A stretch of 64,000 bases of DNA from contig NW_013657631.1 in NCBI RefSeq assembly GCF_000142905.1, positions 144,165 through 208,164 on the forward strand. The letters are read 5' to 3'. Shown here piece after piece: positions 39,024-48,417 of the stretch; position 1 is the first letter of the stretch; each line of letters opens with the position of its first letter. This stretch comes from Thecamonas trahens ATCC 50062 (Eukaryota; Apusozoa; Apusomonadida; Apusomonadidae). Under the pieces are notes generated by a model. The model was not told where the DNA came from and made no database searches. It was given only the letters and a program-made list of their open reading frames with translations. The position numbers and the translations under genes were made by a program.

Positions 39024-40231
39024 ATGTCAGGGTGTGGCTGTGCGGGGGGAGAGGGCGAGTCGTCGAACACGGCTGCTCGTACGAACCCGTTGTCCAATAT
39101 CAGCCGCTCTCCGCGTCTCGACAACAACATTGGCAGCAGGTCTGGTGCCGAGCCACCGACACTGCCCCAGAACAGCGAACCTATGCGATTGGACTGCTGC
39201 TCGGCCAACTGCACCTCATGCACTTGTAGGCTCACCCTTGCCTTTCTCGAAGACGATGGCGTCTCGCCGTCCAGCAGAGCCTCAGCTACTGATGAAATTC
39301 GCGCGTGCAAGTGTTGCCAAAAGTGCGGCGGCATTGCCCAATTTGCCGATGTCAAGGCGCCGTCACCCAAGACGTCGTCGCCGGAACCGCCGCCGCTCCA
39401 GCTCGCCCCACTGCACATATCCGAGCCTTTGGCTACCGACCGAGTCTCACACGCTCAGCAGCCACTGGTAGGCTCCGAAGGCATGGCCGAAGAAGCACCA
39501 CTGCCGATCTACAGCGGCGGCCGTAGCAGTGGCGGCTTGATGTCGTCAAGCGATATGGTGTATGTGGGGCCATCGGTCGACAACGCTGCGCCGTCGGCGG
39601 CCGAGGCGCTGACGCACATGCTCTCGGGCTTTCCCAGCCACGCACCCATGCATTTTGGAGCGTACCCGGGCATTGGTCCGCTCACTGGGCTGCCGCTTTC
39701 ATCGTCGGGCGTCTTTCCGTCGTACCATTCCTCACTGCCGCCGACTCCGTCGTCGCAGCACCGCGCGTCGCCCAACCTGGGCGCGCACTCGCACTCGCAC
39801 TCGCACTCGCACTCGCACTCGCACTCGCATTCGGCGCCGCCGACGCAGATGCTGACTTCTCAGCATCCGTCGCAATCGGGCCTCGCTGCCCATGCTCTGG
39901 CTGTGACCGCCGCGCTCCTCCACTCTGGCGGACGCCGGCCTACGCCCCGGGCAAGACGCACGCGTGCGATGTGCCGGGCTGCGGCGAGTTCTTCTCGCGG
40001 CGATCCAACCTCATGCGTCACATGGCATCAGTTCACGGCCAAGCGCGCTCCCATGTGTGCGCGCGGTGCGGCCAGTCGTTCTCTCGAGGCGATGCTCTCC
40101 GCCGGCACGTCATCCGCCGCCACCAGGACGGGCCCAAGCCGGTCTTCCAGTGTACCATCTGCTCGCAGGCCTTCACTCGCGCCTCATCTCTTCGCCGCCA
40201 TAAGGGGCGCATCCACCCCGATGCGTCGTGA
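39024..40231 (+). CDS. C2H2 zinc-finger protein, probable transcription factor (one apparent frameshift)
   Basis: Predicted ~402 residues from ATG 39024. The N-terminal part is Ser/Pro-rich with a cysteine-rich patch (LDCCSANCTSCTCRL and CKCCQKCGG). A (HS)8 repeat (39785-39832) follows. The C-terminus has three C2H2 fingers: CDVPGCGEFFSRRSNLMRH, CARCGQSFSRGDALRRH and CTICSQAFTRASSLRRH, with short linkers, so sequence-specific DNA binding in the nucleus is likely. The frame must step back one base near 39934-39935 (CC) just before finger 1; without it the fingers would not be joined to the N-terminal part. Targets are unknown. Confidence 0.72.
39785..39832 (+). repeat. (CACTCG)n coding repeat in the zinc-finger gene
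   Basis: Eight copies of a six-base unit encoding His-Ser repeats. Confidence 0.9.
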
Positions 40232-40666
40232 CTCGTCCCCAAGTTCTTCGTTGTCTTGGCTCTCCTTTCCCGTGAGGCGATCTGCTGATCTGGGTGTTGA
40301 CCACCCCACCCCCTCCCCGAGACCGCTCCCCCCTTTGATCTCACGCCCTCTTGCGTGCGATGATATCCTAAACTACGTTGGAGCCAGAGCACCGTCTCTT
40401 CACCCACGACGCGACGCGGGCCACAGTGAGCCTCCTGAGTCCTGATCCGATGAGGCTGGCAGGTGTAGGCTCACGATGGGCAAGCGCTGACTCTGTGCTC
40501 AAGCCACACCTGGCCGGGGCGTGTTCTGATCTGATTAGGCTGGCATGTGTGGGCTCGTGGTGAGCAAGAAGTGGCGAGCGATGACGGCGAGCGAATATGA
40601 TGAGACGGATGGACGGGCGAGCGATGATGATGAAGCGAAGCGGGCACCACTCGTCGTCGTCGGCGA
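40232..40666. other. Intergenic region with an imperfect direct repeat
   Basis: A 435-base interval. A segment of ~45 bases starting CTGATCCGATGAGGCTGGC at 40442 recurs, with ~80% identity, from about 40526 (CTGATCTGATTAGGCTGGC), an offset of ~85 bases. Apart from this and GATGAT repeats near 40620, nothing was recognised. Confidence 0.5.
40442..40575 (+). repeat. Imperfect direct repeat, ~85-base period
   Basis: Copy 1 at 40442-40488 and copy 2 at about 40526-40573 share GAGGCTGGCAGGTGTAGGCT / TTAGGCTGGCATGTGTGGGCT and following bases. Confidence 0.65.
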
Positions 40667-42471
40667 ATGTCACGCGCGACGGGAGGGGCGGCGGATGTCA
40701 ACCTCTCGGGGCTTCTGAGCACCACCACGTTGTCTTCCTCATCCGAGTGCGGACGAGGAGAGAGTAGTAGCAGAGGTGGTGAGGAACATGTATGCGGGCG
40801 TGGCCTGCTCTGGAGCTCGTCAGACGATAACTCGGGCGCTGCCTCGCCTTCGCTCCCTCCGCTCACACCTGCCACTTGGCCAAGTCGGCCGCCGGTGACC
40901 GAGGACGTGGGCAAGGACAACGCTCCCGCAGGCATGGCCATGACCGAAGCCATGGCAGGCATTGCGATCAGTGATGGGACTGGCGAAGAATCTCTGGGTG
41001 GCCATGGCAGTAGAGGTGGTGCTGGAGGAAGCTGGCCAAGGGCAAAGTCATATGGGAGCTCTCCGTCGCCGCCATCGGCCTTTGCTGGTGGCCTCCGTGG
41101 CTCGCCGAGTACGCCGCTGTTGGCGACGGGCAGTCTTGGCCGAGGTGACGACATGATCAACGCGCTCGAGGTCATGACCGAGACTACTGTGCTCAAGCCG
41201 ACCGAGCTGGACTCCGAGTCGGCTTCGCCGTTGTCAACAGGCATCAACCTGACCAACACCGTGGTGGGCGCGGGCGTCGTCGCCCTGCCCTACGCCTTTG
41301 CCTCGATGGGCATTCTTCTGGGCTCTGTCATGGTCCTCATCATTGCGCTCCTTGCTGACTACTCTCTGCGCCTGCTGGTGCGGACAGCAGCGACGTTTGG
41401 CTACATCTCGTTTGAGCACATGGGCCACGCCGCGTGGGCACCCGCGGGCGGGTCGGCGTCCAGTGCACCCTCCTTGTTCTCCTCCTCGGGTCACTGGTGG
41501 CGTATCTGGTGATTATTGCCGACTCGCTGACGCCGATTGTCCGGGCGCTTGCCGATGCCCCGGCCGATCCGTCGGCCGTGTACCTCCAGTCGTGGTTTGT
41601 GGTCATGGCTCACACCGTGGTTGTCATCCTGCCGCTAGTCCTCATTCGACGCATCGACACACTCAAGTACTCGTCGGTCCTCTCACTGGTCTCGGTCGCG
41701 CTCCTGGTCATCTTTGTTATCACCCGCTCGTTCACGCTCAACGCTGTCGGGCCGGCGCCGGCGCCCACGCCGCCGCCGCCGGTGGCGTATGCTACCCGCT
41801 CGCGCATCACCGACACCAGCGGCCAGGCAAAGCTCGGGCGGTTCGGCTCGCGCATTTTTGTCGCCCTTCCTATCGTGTGCTTCACCTTTACTTCGCACCC
41901 CAACGTGCTGCTCCTCTACTACCAGCTCCGCGGGCGGACAAGCAAGCGAATGGGGCGGATCATCCACGGTTCGGTCGGCGCGTCGGCCGGCCTCTACCTC
42001 GCCATCGGCATCTTTGGCTATTTCACGTTCCTCGGTGAGACAAAGGGCAACGTGCTGACCAACTACGCCGACGCCGGCGATGCGTTTGCCAACATTGTGC
42101 GCGGCGCGCTCGTGGTTGCCATCACCTGTTCGTACCCGCTGCTCTCGTACCCGTGCATCTCGACTCTCGACGTCCTCCTCGTCCCGTCGTTTATGGGCGT
42201 CAAGGCGCCGAGCTCGCGCTGGTACCTCGAGTCGGTCGTCCTCGTTGCCGCTACTCTCGCGCTCGCCATCGCTGTTCCGTCGATCACGGTGGTCTTTTCG
42301 CTCACCGGTGCCACTGCTGCCGTCGCCATCTGCTTTGTCCTCCCAGGCCTCTTCTTTGTCAAGCTCACCGAGCGATCTCTCGTCCGCCGCGACATGTTGG
42401 CCATCATCACTCTCGTGGGCACTGGCATGTTTTTGGCATCGTCACGACTGTTGTCATCATCCAAGACATAG
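40667..42471 (+). CDS. Amino acid transporter, AAAP/SLC38-like (one apparent frameshift)
   Basis: Predicted ~601-residue membrane carrier of the amino acid/auxin permease family, usually coupling amino acid transport to H+ or Na+. The Ser/Gly/Pro-rich cytosolic N-tail is ~190 residues. The first membrane segment carries the family signature GINLTNTVVGAGVVALPYAF. Further helices follow, including GHAAWAPAGRVGVQCTLLVL (after repair), AYLVIIADSLTP, the His/Pro motif in CFTFTSHPNVLLLYYQLR, and YPLLSYPCISTLDVLL; about 11 segments can be counted. The frame steps back one base near G 41446-41448 within a helix; the repaired protein is continuous. Subfamily and substrate (vacuolar or plasma membrane, neutral or basic amino acids) cannot be decided. 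Confidence 0.8.
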
Positions 42472-42626
42472 TTCGCAACGGCATCGATTGAATCATACTC
42501 ACAATCCGAGCTGGCCACATTGAACATCTGTTTGCCGTGAGTCGAGCGTCAAGCGCCGAGCGTGGTTCGGTGGCGTGGCTTGGTGGCGTGACAACACACT
42601 CCACTGAGCGGCGCAGCACCAAGTCG

Positions 42627-43808
42627 ATGCAAGCGACGCCCATTCTCACACGACCGTCTCTCGCCAGCTTGCCCCTTGAGCTCCTCCACCTCATTGCATT
42701 TGAGTTTGCAATCCTTGCGCCTGCCGATGTTGTGGCCTGGGCTTGCGCCTCGAAGCGGTTCCATGCGGCGCTGCTGAGCCGCGGCTACCCGCGGGTGAGG
42801 AGCCAGGCTCTTCTCGGACCGCTCGCGTGCATCCAGCGCGGGCTTTTTGACGCTGCACGATGGGCCATCGCCCACGGCGCAACGACGAGCAGCAGCAAGA
42901 GCAAGGACACGGATGATGGATTCGAGCTGCTCTCTGCGCTCTGTGCTGAAGACATGGTGCTCACGGGCGCCGTCGACTCGGACGGCTGGATCGGGGTTCT
43001 CGATGAGATCATCACTCGCATGCCGAGCGTGGCTCTCTGTAAGCCGGAAGTGACGTGGATTGGGACAGTCAATTCACCGCTGGTGCTCCGCTTGGCGACT
43101 ATCGGCGCGGCCCGCGGCCTGCGGCATGTCTTTGGCCGGACCGATATCGAGGTCGACGCCTCAGTCGGCAACAACGTAGCGCTTGTTACGGCAGCAAGCC
43201 GCGGGCACGCAGCTGCCGTTGCCGTCCTTCTCGACAGATTTGAGGTCTCGCACAGCGCTCGCAACAACGGGGCGTTTCTGCAGGCCTGTCGCAAGGGACA
43301 CTACGATGTTGTGGAGCTTCTCCTTGCCCGCGACGATATCGATCACACCAACGACAACTTTGAGGGCTTCCAGCGGGCGGCGCAGTTTGGGCATCTCGAC
43401 GTTGTCCGGCTCCTGCTTGACCTGCCGGACAAGCCGCCGGCCAAGGCGAGTAACTTTGCCTTTGCCGCCGCCGCCGGCCTTGGCCATCTCGCCATGCTCC
43501 GCCTGCTCCACGCCTCACCTGGCGTGGTCGTCGATCCCGGCCATCGCGACTCGATAGCGCTCCGCTGGGCGGTAAGCAACGGCCACCGCGAGACTGTCGA
43601 GTGGCTCCTCGACATTGGTGGCTTTCAAGTCTCGGCACGCGACTACAGCGCCGTTCTCAGCGCGGCGTCGCGGTATCCCGATCTCGTCCCCATTCTCCTT
43701 GCCCACGAACCTGCGCCGCTCCCGGATGGCGTCCGCGAGCGTGCCATCGAGCTTGCCAACGAGGCCGAACACGCGGGTGCGGTGGCCGCACTGGCTGCAG
43801 CGCCGTGA
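42627..43808 (+). CDS. F-box-like ankyrin-repeat protein
   Basis: Predicted 393 residues. The N-terminus LASLPLELLHLIAFEF...ADVVAWACASKRFHAAL fits an F-box-like motif (LPxELLxxI, then the conserved W/C/R core), suggesting a substrate adaptor of an SCF ubiquitin ligase. From ~190 to the end are ankyrin-type repeats (NNVALVTAASRGHAAAVAVL, AFLQACRKGHYDVVELLLAR, GFQRAAQFGHLDVVRLLLD, AFAAAAGLGHLAMLRLLH, ALRWAVSNGHRETVEWLLD). The ATG at 42627 lies just before the F-box-like segment; the frame continues upstream to a GTG at 42537. No frameshift is needed. A fragment similar to one repeat lies just downstream (see 43873-43945). Confidence 0.65.
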   Translation: MQATPILTRPSLASLPLELLHLIAFEFAILAPADVVAWACASKRFHAALLSRGYPRVRSQALLGPLACIQRGLFDAARWAIAHGATTSSSKSKDTDDGFELLSALCAEDMVLTGAVDSDGWIGVLDEIITRMPSVALCKPEVTWIGTVNSPLVLRLATIGAARGLRHVFGRTDIEVDASVGNNVALVTAASRGHAAAVAVLLDRFEVSHSARNNGAFLQACRKGHYDVVELLLARDDIDHTNDNFEGFQRAAQFGHLDVVRLLLDLPDKPPAKASNFAFAAAAGLGHLAMLRLLHASPGVVVDPGHRDSIALRWAVSNGHRETVEWLLDIGGFQVSARDYSAVLSAASRYPDLVPILLAHEPAPLPDGVRERAIELANEAEHAGAVAALAAAP

Positions 43809-43872
43809 CGATGTGTCTCTGGCCACGATGTAAACGACTTGATTGCACCGGGCTGGACACCTTTGTGTTTCG

Positions 43873-43945
43873 GCGGCCGGGCCTTGGCCATCGCGGTATG
43901 ATGCGGCTGCTCCACGTCTCGCCGGGTGTGGTGACACTCGGCAAC
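43873..43945 (+). pseudogene. Relic of an ankyrin repeat duplicated from the preceding gene
   Basis: In one frame this short segment reads GLGHRGMMRLLHVSPGVV, nearly identical to GLGHLAMLRLLHASPGVV in the upstream ankyrin gene (43477-43530), and the DNA is likewise similar. It stands after that gene's stop codon with no start and no further repeats, so it looks like a decayed partial duplication. It lies within the short spacer before the next gene. Confidence 0.55.
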
Positions 43946-43968
43946 ACCTGACGACGACTCGGCAGGCG

Positions 43969-44807
43969 ATGGCCAGCGGACGGAAGGCCCTCCTCGCAAC
44001 GCGGCTTGAGCACATTGTGGCCGAGACGGACGAGGCGCATGCAGGGCTAGTGTGGGTGACGCTCAATCGGCCCGAGGTCCGCAACGGGCTCTCGTTCGAG
44101 CTGGTGGCCGAGCTGCATGCAGTGCTTGATGAGCTGGCGGGCCCGAGCCGGGAGACGGCGCGGGTGGTCATCCTCAGCGGGGCGGGCAAGGGCTTTTGCG
44201 CCGGAGCAAATCTCAAGTCGCTGATGAGCAAGGTTGCCGACTACCAGCTGGAGGACCAGAGGACCATGTCGCGGCTCATTCTCAAGATCCGCGCCGCGCC
44301 CCAGATCTTCATCGCGGCGATCCATGGCGGCGCCGCCGGAGCCGGGCTCTCGCTCGCTCTGGCGTGCGATGTGCGGGTGGCGGCCAAGGACCTCAAGATG
44401 AACTGCGCCTTTGTCTTGCTGGGTCTCTCGGGCGCCGAGATGGGCTGCTCGTTCTTCTTGCCCAAGCTTGTCGGCCCGGCAACAGCCAGCGAGATGATGC
44501 TGACCGGCCGGTTCATGCACGCCGACGAAGCCGCCGCCCGTGGCCTGGTCACCAAGGTGTTAGCCGATCGCGAGGCAGCGCTTGCCGAGGCTCAGTCGTT
44601 GGCGGTGCAGATGCTGAATGCGGTGGCGCCACGCGCGCTGGTCATGACCAAAGACGCAATCAACGCCAACGCTTTGGCGGCGCCTCGCTCGCGGCCGCCA
44701 TTGCGATGGAGGACCGCCAGCAAGTTCTGTGTCTCAAAGACGATGACTGTCTCCGTGTTGGCATCAAGTACGCCGCTCGGTTCCTTGGTCCGTCATCCAA
44801 GCTGTAG
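43969..44807 (+). CDS. Enoyl-CoA hydratase/isomerase family enzyme (one apparent frameshift)
   Basis: Predicted ~279 residues, crotonase fold, acting on acyl-CoA in mitochondria or peroxisomes. The oxyanion-hole motifs are clear: ILSGAGKGFCAGANLKSL and IHGGAAGAGLSLALACDVRVA. The region after it (MNCAFVLLGLSGAEMGCSFF) lacks the usual Glu of the QPE-type position but has a Glu four residues later, so the exact reaction (hydratase versus isomerase or other crotonase reaction) is uncertain. The frame steps back one base at T 44673-44675; the repaired tail ...AFGGASLAAAIAMEDRQQ matches the family's C-terminal helix. The ATG at 43969 is used; a longer frame starting at a non-ATG codon reaches back into the ankyrin relic. 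Confidence 0.75.
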
Positions 44808-45120
44808 GCCCGTCCGCCCCGCCCCTCCCGTCCCTCGCTCCACCCCCGATCCGGACGATGATGACTTCTATGAGCAGTGCCGATGGGCGTGACAGGCATG
44901 GATGTGATTGGCATGGATGCTGTAGCCGAAGAGAGCAGCCGATGAGGCAGCACACGCAAGGATGGCCGCCAGCAGTGACGAGGCCGTGTTCCACAGGCGG
45001 CCGAACAAAGACAGCGAACAGTCAGCGAACAGACAGCGCCACCACAGAGCGAAGCGATTGCGAGCAGAGCACGAGTAGTGAATGGTGACCAGGGCGATAA
45101 CCACTACACTCTGAAACAGT
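44808..45120. other. Intergenic region
   Basis: A 313-base spacer between two plus-strand genes. A GCGAACAGACAGCG-type short repeat lies near 45013-45045. No coding or RNA gene was recognised. Confidence 0.45.
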
Positions 45121-46268
45121 ATGGTGTTCTCGGGACGGACTCTGTTCATCACCGGCGCCTCGCGGGGGATTGGTCTGGCCATTGCCCTCCGGGCGGCCAA
45201 GGACGGCGGTACGGGACCTGGCTGATGATGGCCAGTTGGCGGATGATGACCAGCAGGAGGACGGGGAGGGAAAGGGAGGTTGTAGAGGCTTTGATGATGC
45301 GAATGGGCGAGTGTGTGGCAAAGATTGACTGCGCATGGCGGTGGTAATGAACTGCCACGCGATGTGTGTGTGTGCGTGTCTGTGGTGCGTGCGTTCCTCG
45401 ATCGGATGAGACGGCCAAAGATCATGTGTAGACGAGGGCGATCACGGGGGCCAGACTCATCGATTGGAGCGTGACTATGCGGTTGTGCGGCTATGGGGTG
45501 TGTATGTCGGGGGTGGACAGCCAATGTGGTGGTGGCGGCAAAGACGGTCAACCCACATCCCAAGCTCGATGGGACGATCTACACGGCGGCGTCGGCGATT
45601 GAAGAGGCAGGCGGGCGGGCCATGCCGATGCAGGTGGACATTCGCGATGCCGAGGCGGTGAAAGAGGCGATGGATCATGCGGCCAAAGTGTTTGGTGGCG
45701 TGGACGTGCTGGTCAACAACGCGTCGGCTATCTCGCTGACGGGCACGCTCGAGACGCCGGTGAAGACCTACGATCTCATGCACGCCATCAACGCGCGTGG
45801 CACGTTTGTGACCACTCAGGCGGCACTGCCGCACCTACTCAAGTCGACTACCGGCCCTGCGCCGCATGTGCTCAACATCTCGCCGCCGCTCAACCTCGAT
45901 CCCAAGTGGTTCGCCGACCACACGGCGTACACGGCGGCCAAGTACGGCATGTCGCTCGCGGTTCTCGGTATGGCTGCCGAGTTTTCGGGCAAGGTGGCGT
46001 TCAACGCCCTCTGGCCACGCACCACCATCGCCACCGCTGCCATCAAGAACGTCATTGGCGGCGACGAGCTGATGAACCGTTCGCGCAAGCCCGACATTGT
46101 CGCAGACGCTGCCGCCATCATCCTCGCCCAACCGATCGAGTACTCGGGCAACTTTGCCATCGACGATGACATCCTCCGCGACGCTACCCTCGGTGGCGAT
46201 CCATCCATTGACCTTGACTCCTACTCTGTCGTCCGCGGCGCCGATCTCCAGCCCGACTTTTCCTCTAA
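45121..46268 (+). CDS. HSDL2: Hydroxysteroid dehydrogenase-like protein 2 (HSDL2), short-chain dehydrogenase (two exons, one apparent frameshift)
   Basis: Predicted 278-residue SDR, usually peroxisomal or mitochondrial and NAD(P)-dependent. Exon 1 (45121-45208) has the Rossmann motif TLFITGASRGIGLAIALRAA; exon 2 (45521-46268) continues ANVVVAAKTVNPHPKLDGTI, the HSDL2 hallmark, then VNNASAISLTGTL, LNISPPLNLDPKWF and YTAAKYGMSL with the catalytic Tyr-x3-Lys. The Ser position is NISPP, as in HSDL2. The frame steps back one base at T 46258-46261; with one T added the protein ends LQPDFFL followed by TAA, and LQPDFF matches the end of the SDR part in animal HSDL2. The C-terminal SCP2 sterol-carrier domain of animal HSDL2 is absent. 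The length with repair is an exact multiple of codons, which supports the model. Confidence 0.88.
45209..45520 (+). other. Intron of HSDL2
   Basis: Donor GTACGG at 45209 and acceptor GTGGACAG ending 45520, 312 bases, phase 1. The junction recreates the conserved KDG-ANVVVAAKT sequence. Confidence 0.9.
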
Positions 46269-46514
46269 GCGAGCCACGGCCCGCCGCGCTGGGCTTGTGC
46301 TTGTACCCGCTGCTGCCCACGTACTTGCTGCCCGCGGTCAAGAAGAAGCTGCCCCCCATTCCTCCCCTCCTCCCCTCCTCCCTCCTCCGTCCCTGACTTT
46401 CCCATCAACCGATATTCGACTCTTTCCTCCGATCCGCCACAACCAGCAATGTCCCCTTCCCCCCCCCCCCCCCCACTCATTGGATTGGATTGGATCGTGA
46501 CCAACAGCAGGCAT
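46269..46514. other. Intergenic region
   Basis: A 246-base spacer with C runs (46460-46474). The continued open frame beyond the HSDL2 stop gives low-complexity Pro/Leu sequence with no conservation and is not counted as coding. Confidence 0.4.
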
Positions 46515-48163
46515 ATGAGTGGAAGCTCGCCGCAGAGGAAGCGGGAACGGGATGAGAATGATTCTGGGGATGATGGACCAGGAGGTGATGTGGGGTATAT
46601 TGGCGGAGAGGCATCGTCGTCTATGGGTGCGTCACCGCTGAGGAAGGAGATGCCTGTGACAGAAGGGGTGGAGAGCAGGCCGGGAAGCGGAGGGAGTTGC
46701 TGGATGGGGCGCACCCGGGCGAGTACATCGACGAGTCCGTGGTGCAGAGCAGGACGACGGACGGCCTGCAGTTTGAGGATCTGGCTGAAGATGAGTTTGA
46801 GGAGGAGCTTGTGGTGGGCATCGGCGTCGACTCGGACGACGATGGCCAGGGGCCCTCGCTCGATCTGGCCCAGGTCGGCGGCATGATCGACATCTCCAAC
46901 ATGAGTGGCCAGGGCGCGTCGTCGTCGGGCTCCACCCCGCAGGTCTGGCGGCCCGAGGATGGCCTTGCCGAGGGCGAGCAGCTCGACTACGATCCGTCGG
47001 TGTACAACCTGTTCCACACCATGGACATGGAGTGGCCAGCGCTCTCGTTCGACATTGTCCGCGACTCGCTCGGCTACCGCCGCTCGCGCTTCCCGCACAC
47101 CGTCTACGCCGTGGCCGGAACGCAGGCCGAAGACGCATCGGCCAACGCGCTGGTGGTGATGAAGCTCTCATCGCTGGCGCGCAACGGGCACGGCGAGAAG
47201 CCCGAGGCGTCCGACGACGAGTCGGACGACGAGTCTGACGATGACGAGTTTGACATGGAGCCTGTGGTCGAGTACCGCTCGATCCCGTTCTCCGGCTGCG
47301 CCAATCGGGTCCGCTCCATGCCGCAGACGCCGACCACCATCGCCGCGTGGTCCGACCTCGGCACCGTCGCCATCTACGATCTGCAGCACTACCTCTCGGC
47401 GCTCGACGTGCCGCCGCCGCTTCCGCTCGCCCGCGAGCCCGAGCCGATGCACGTCTTTACCGGCCACACCATGGAGGGCTTTGCGCTTGACTGGTCGCCT
47501 GTCACCCAGGGCCGCCTCCTCTCGGGCGACTGCGCCCGCAACATCCACCTATGGGAGCCGCGCGAGTCCGGGTGGGCCGTCGACATTGCGCCGTACGTCG
47601 GCCACACCGACTCGGTCGAGGACCTGCAGTGGTCGCCGAACCAGGCCTCGGTCTTTGCTTCGGCCTCGGTCGACGGCTCGGTTGCCATCTGGGACGTGCG
47701 CAAGAAGGGCGGGCCGGCCCTCTCGCGCCCAGCCCACTCATCGGACGTCAACGTCATCTCATGGAACCCGCTCGTCGAGTTCCTTCTTGTCTCGGGCGGT
47801 GACGACGGCACTTTTGCCATCTGGGACCTGCGCTTCTTCCAGGACGCCGACGAGGGTTACGAGCAGCGCTTCTCGTACCACTCGGCGCCCATCACCTCGG
47901 TCGACTGGCACCCGACTGAGGCCTCCTCGCTCGCCGTCTCGTCCGACGACAACCAGATCACTCTCTGGGACCTCGGCGTCGAGGCCGACGACGAGGAGCT
48001 CCGCAACGACGCAGAGTTTGTTGCAGACTACCCGCCGCAGCTTCTCTTTGTCCACCAGGGCCTCACCGAGGTCAAGGAGATCCACTGGCACCCGCAGATC
48101 CCGGGCATGCTCATGGCCACTGGTGCCGAGGGCTTTAACGTCTTCAAGCCCATCAACTTTTAG
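46515..48163 (+). CDS. GRWD1: Glutamate-rich WD-repeat protein GRWD1/Rrb1 (one apparent frameshift)
   Basis: Predicted ~549 residues. The N-terminal region is acidic and Ser-rich. The RRB1-type CAF-like motif VWRPEDGLAEGEQLDYDPSV leads into YNLFHTMDMEWPALSFDIVR, the conserved start of the propeller. Seven WD40-type blades follow, including HTMEGFALDWSP...GDCARNIHLWEP, HTDSVEDLQWSP...ASVDGSVAIWDVR and DVNVISWNP...DDGTFAIWDLR. The acidic insert (ASDDESDDESDDDEFD) is typical. The protein is nucleolar and acts in 60S ribosome assembly (chaperone of ribosomal protein L3 in yeast). The frame must step back one base near 46690-46699, before the conserved part; the long frame from ATG 46697 would otherwise give a shorter N-terminus. 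Terminates ...KPINF. Confidence 0.85.
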
Positions 48164-48417
48164 CTATCTGTAGAGCTAAGCCAAGCCAAGCCAACCCCCC
48201 CATCCGATGAAAGTCACACCCCCCATTGCCCCCCTCCCCCCCCCTTCGACGAGGCTGCGACGACGAGCTGCCAGCCGACCGGCCGACCAGCCGACCAGCC
48301 GCCTGCCCCGGCCGGCCGGCGAGCGGCCCGCCCCGCCCACCCACTCACCCCAGCCATCGACGAGGGGCTCGACGTGCTGTGGGCGACCTTCACCCCACTC
48401 AGTGCCACCGCACAAAG
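48164..48417. other. Intergenic region upstream of the ATP synthase gamma gene
   Basis: C-rich and GCCGGCC-rich 254-base spacer, with a C run at 48235-48244. No specific element was recognised. Confidence 0.4.

Noticed and set aside
46269-46500. Continued open frame past the HSDL2 stop
   Set aside because: After one T is added at 46258-46261 the conserved protein stops at TAA 46266-46268; the continuation is C-rich low-complexity sequence.
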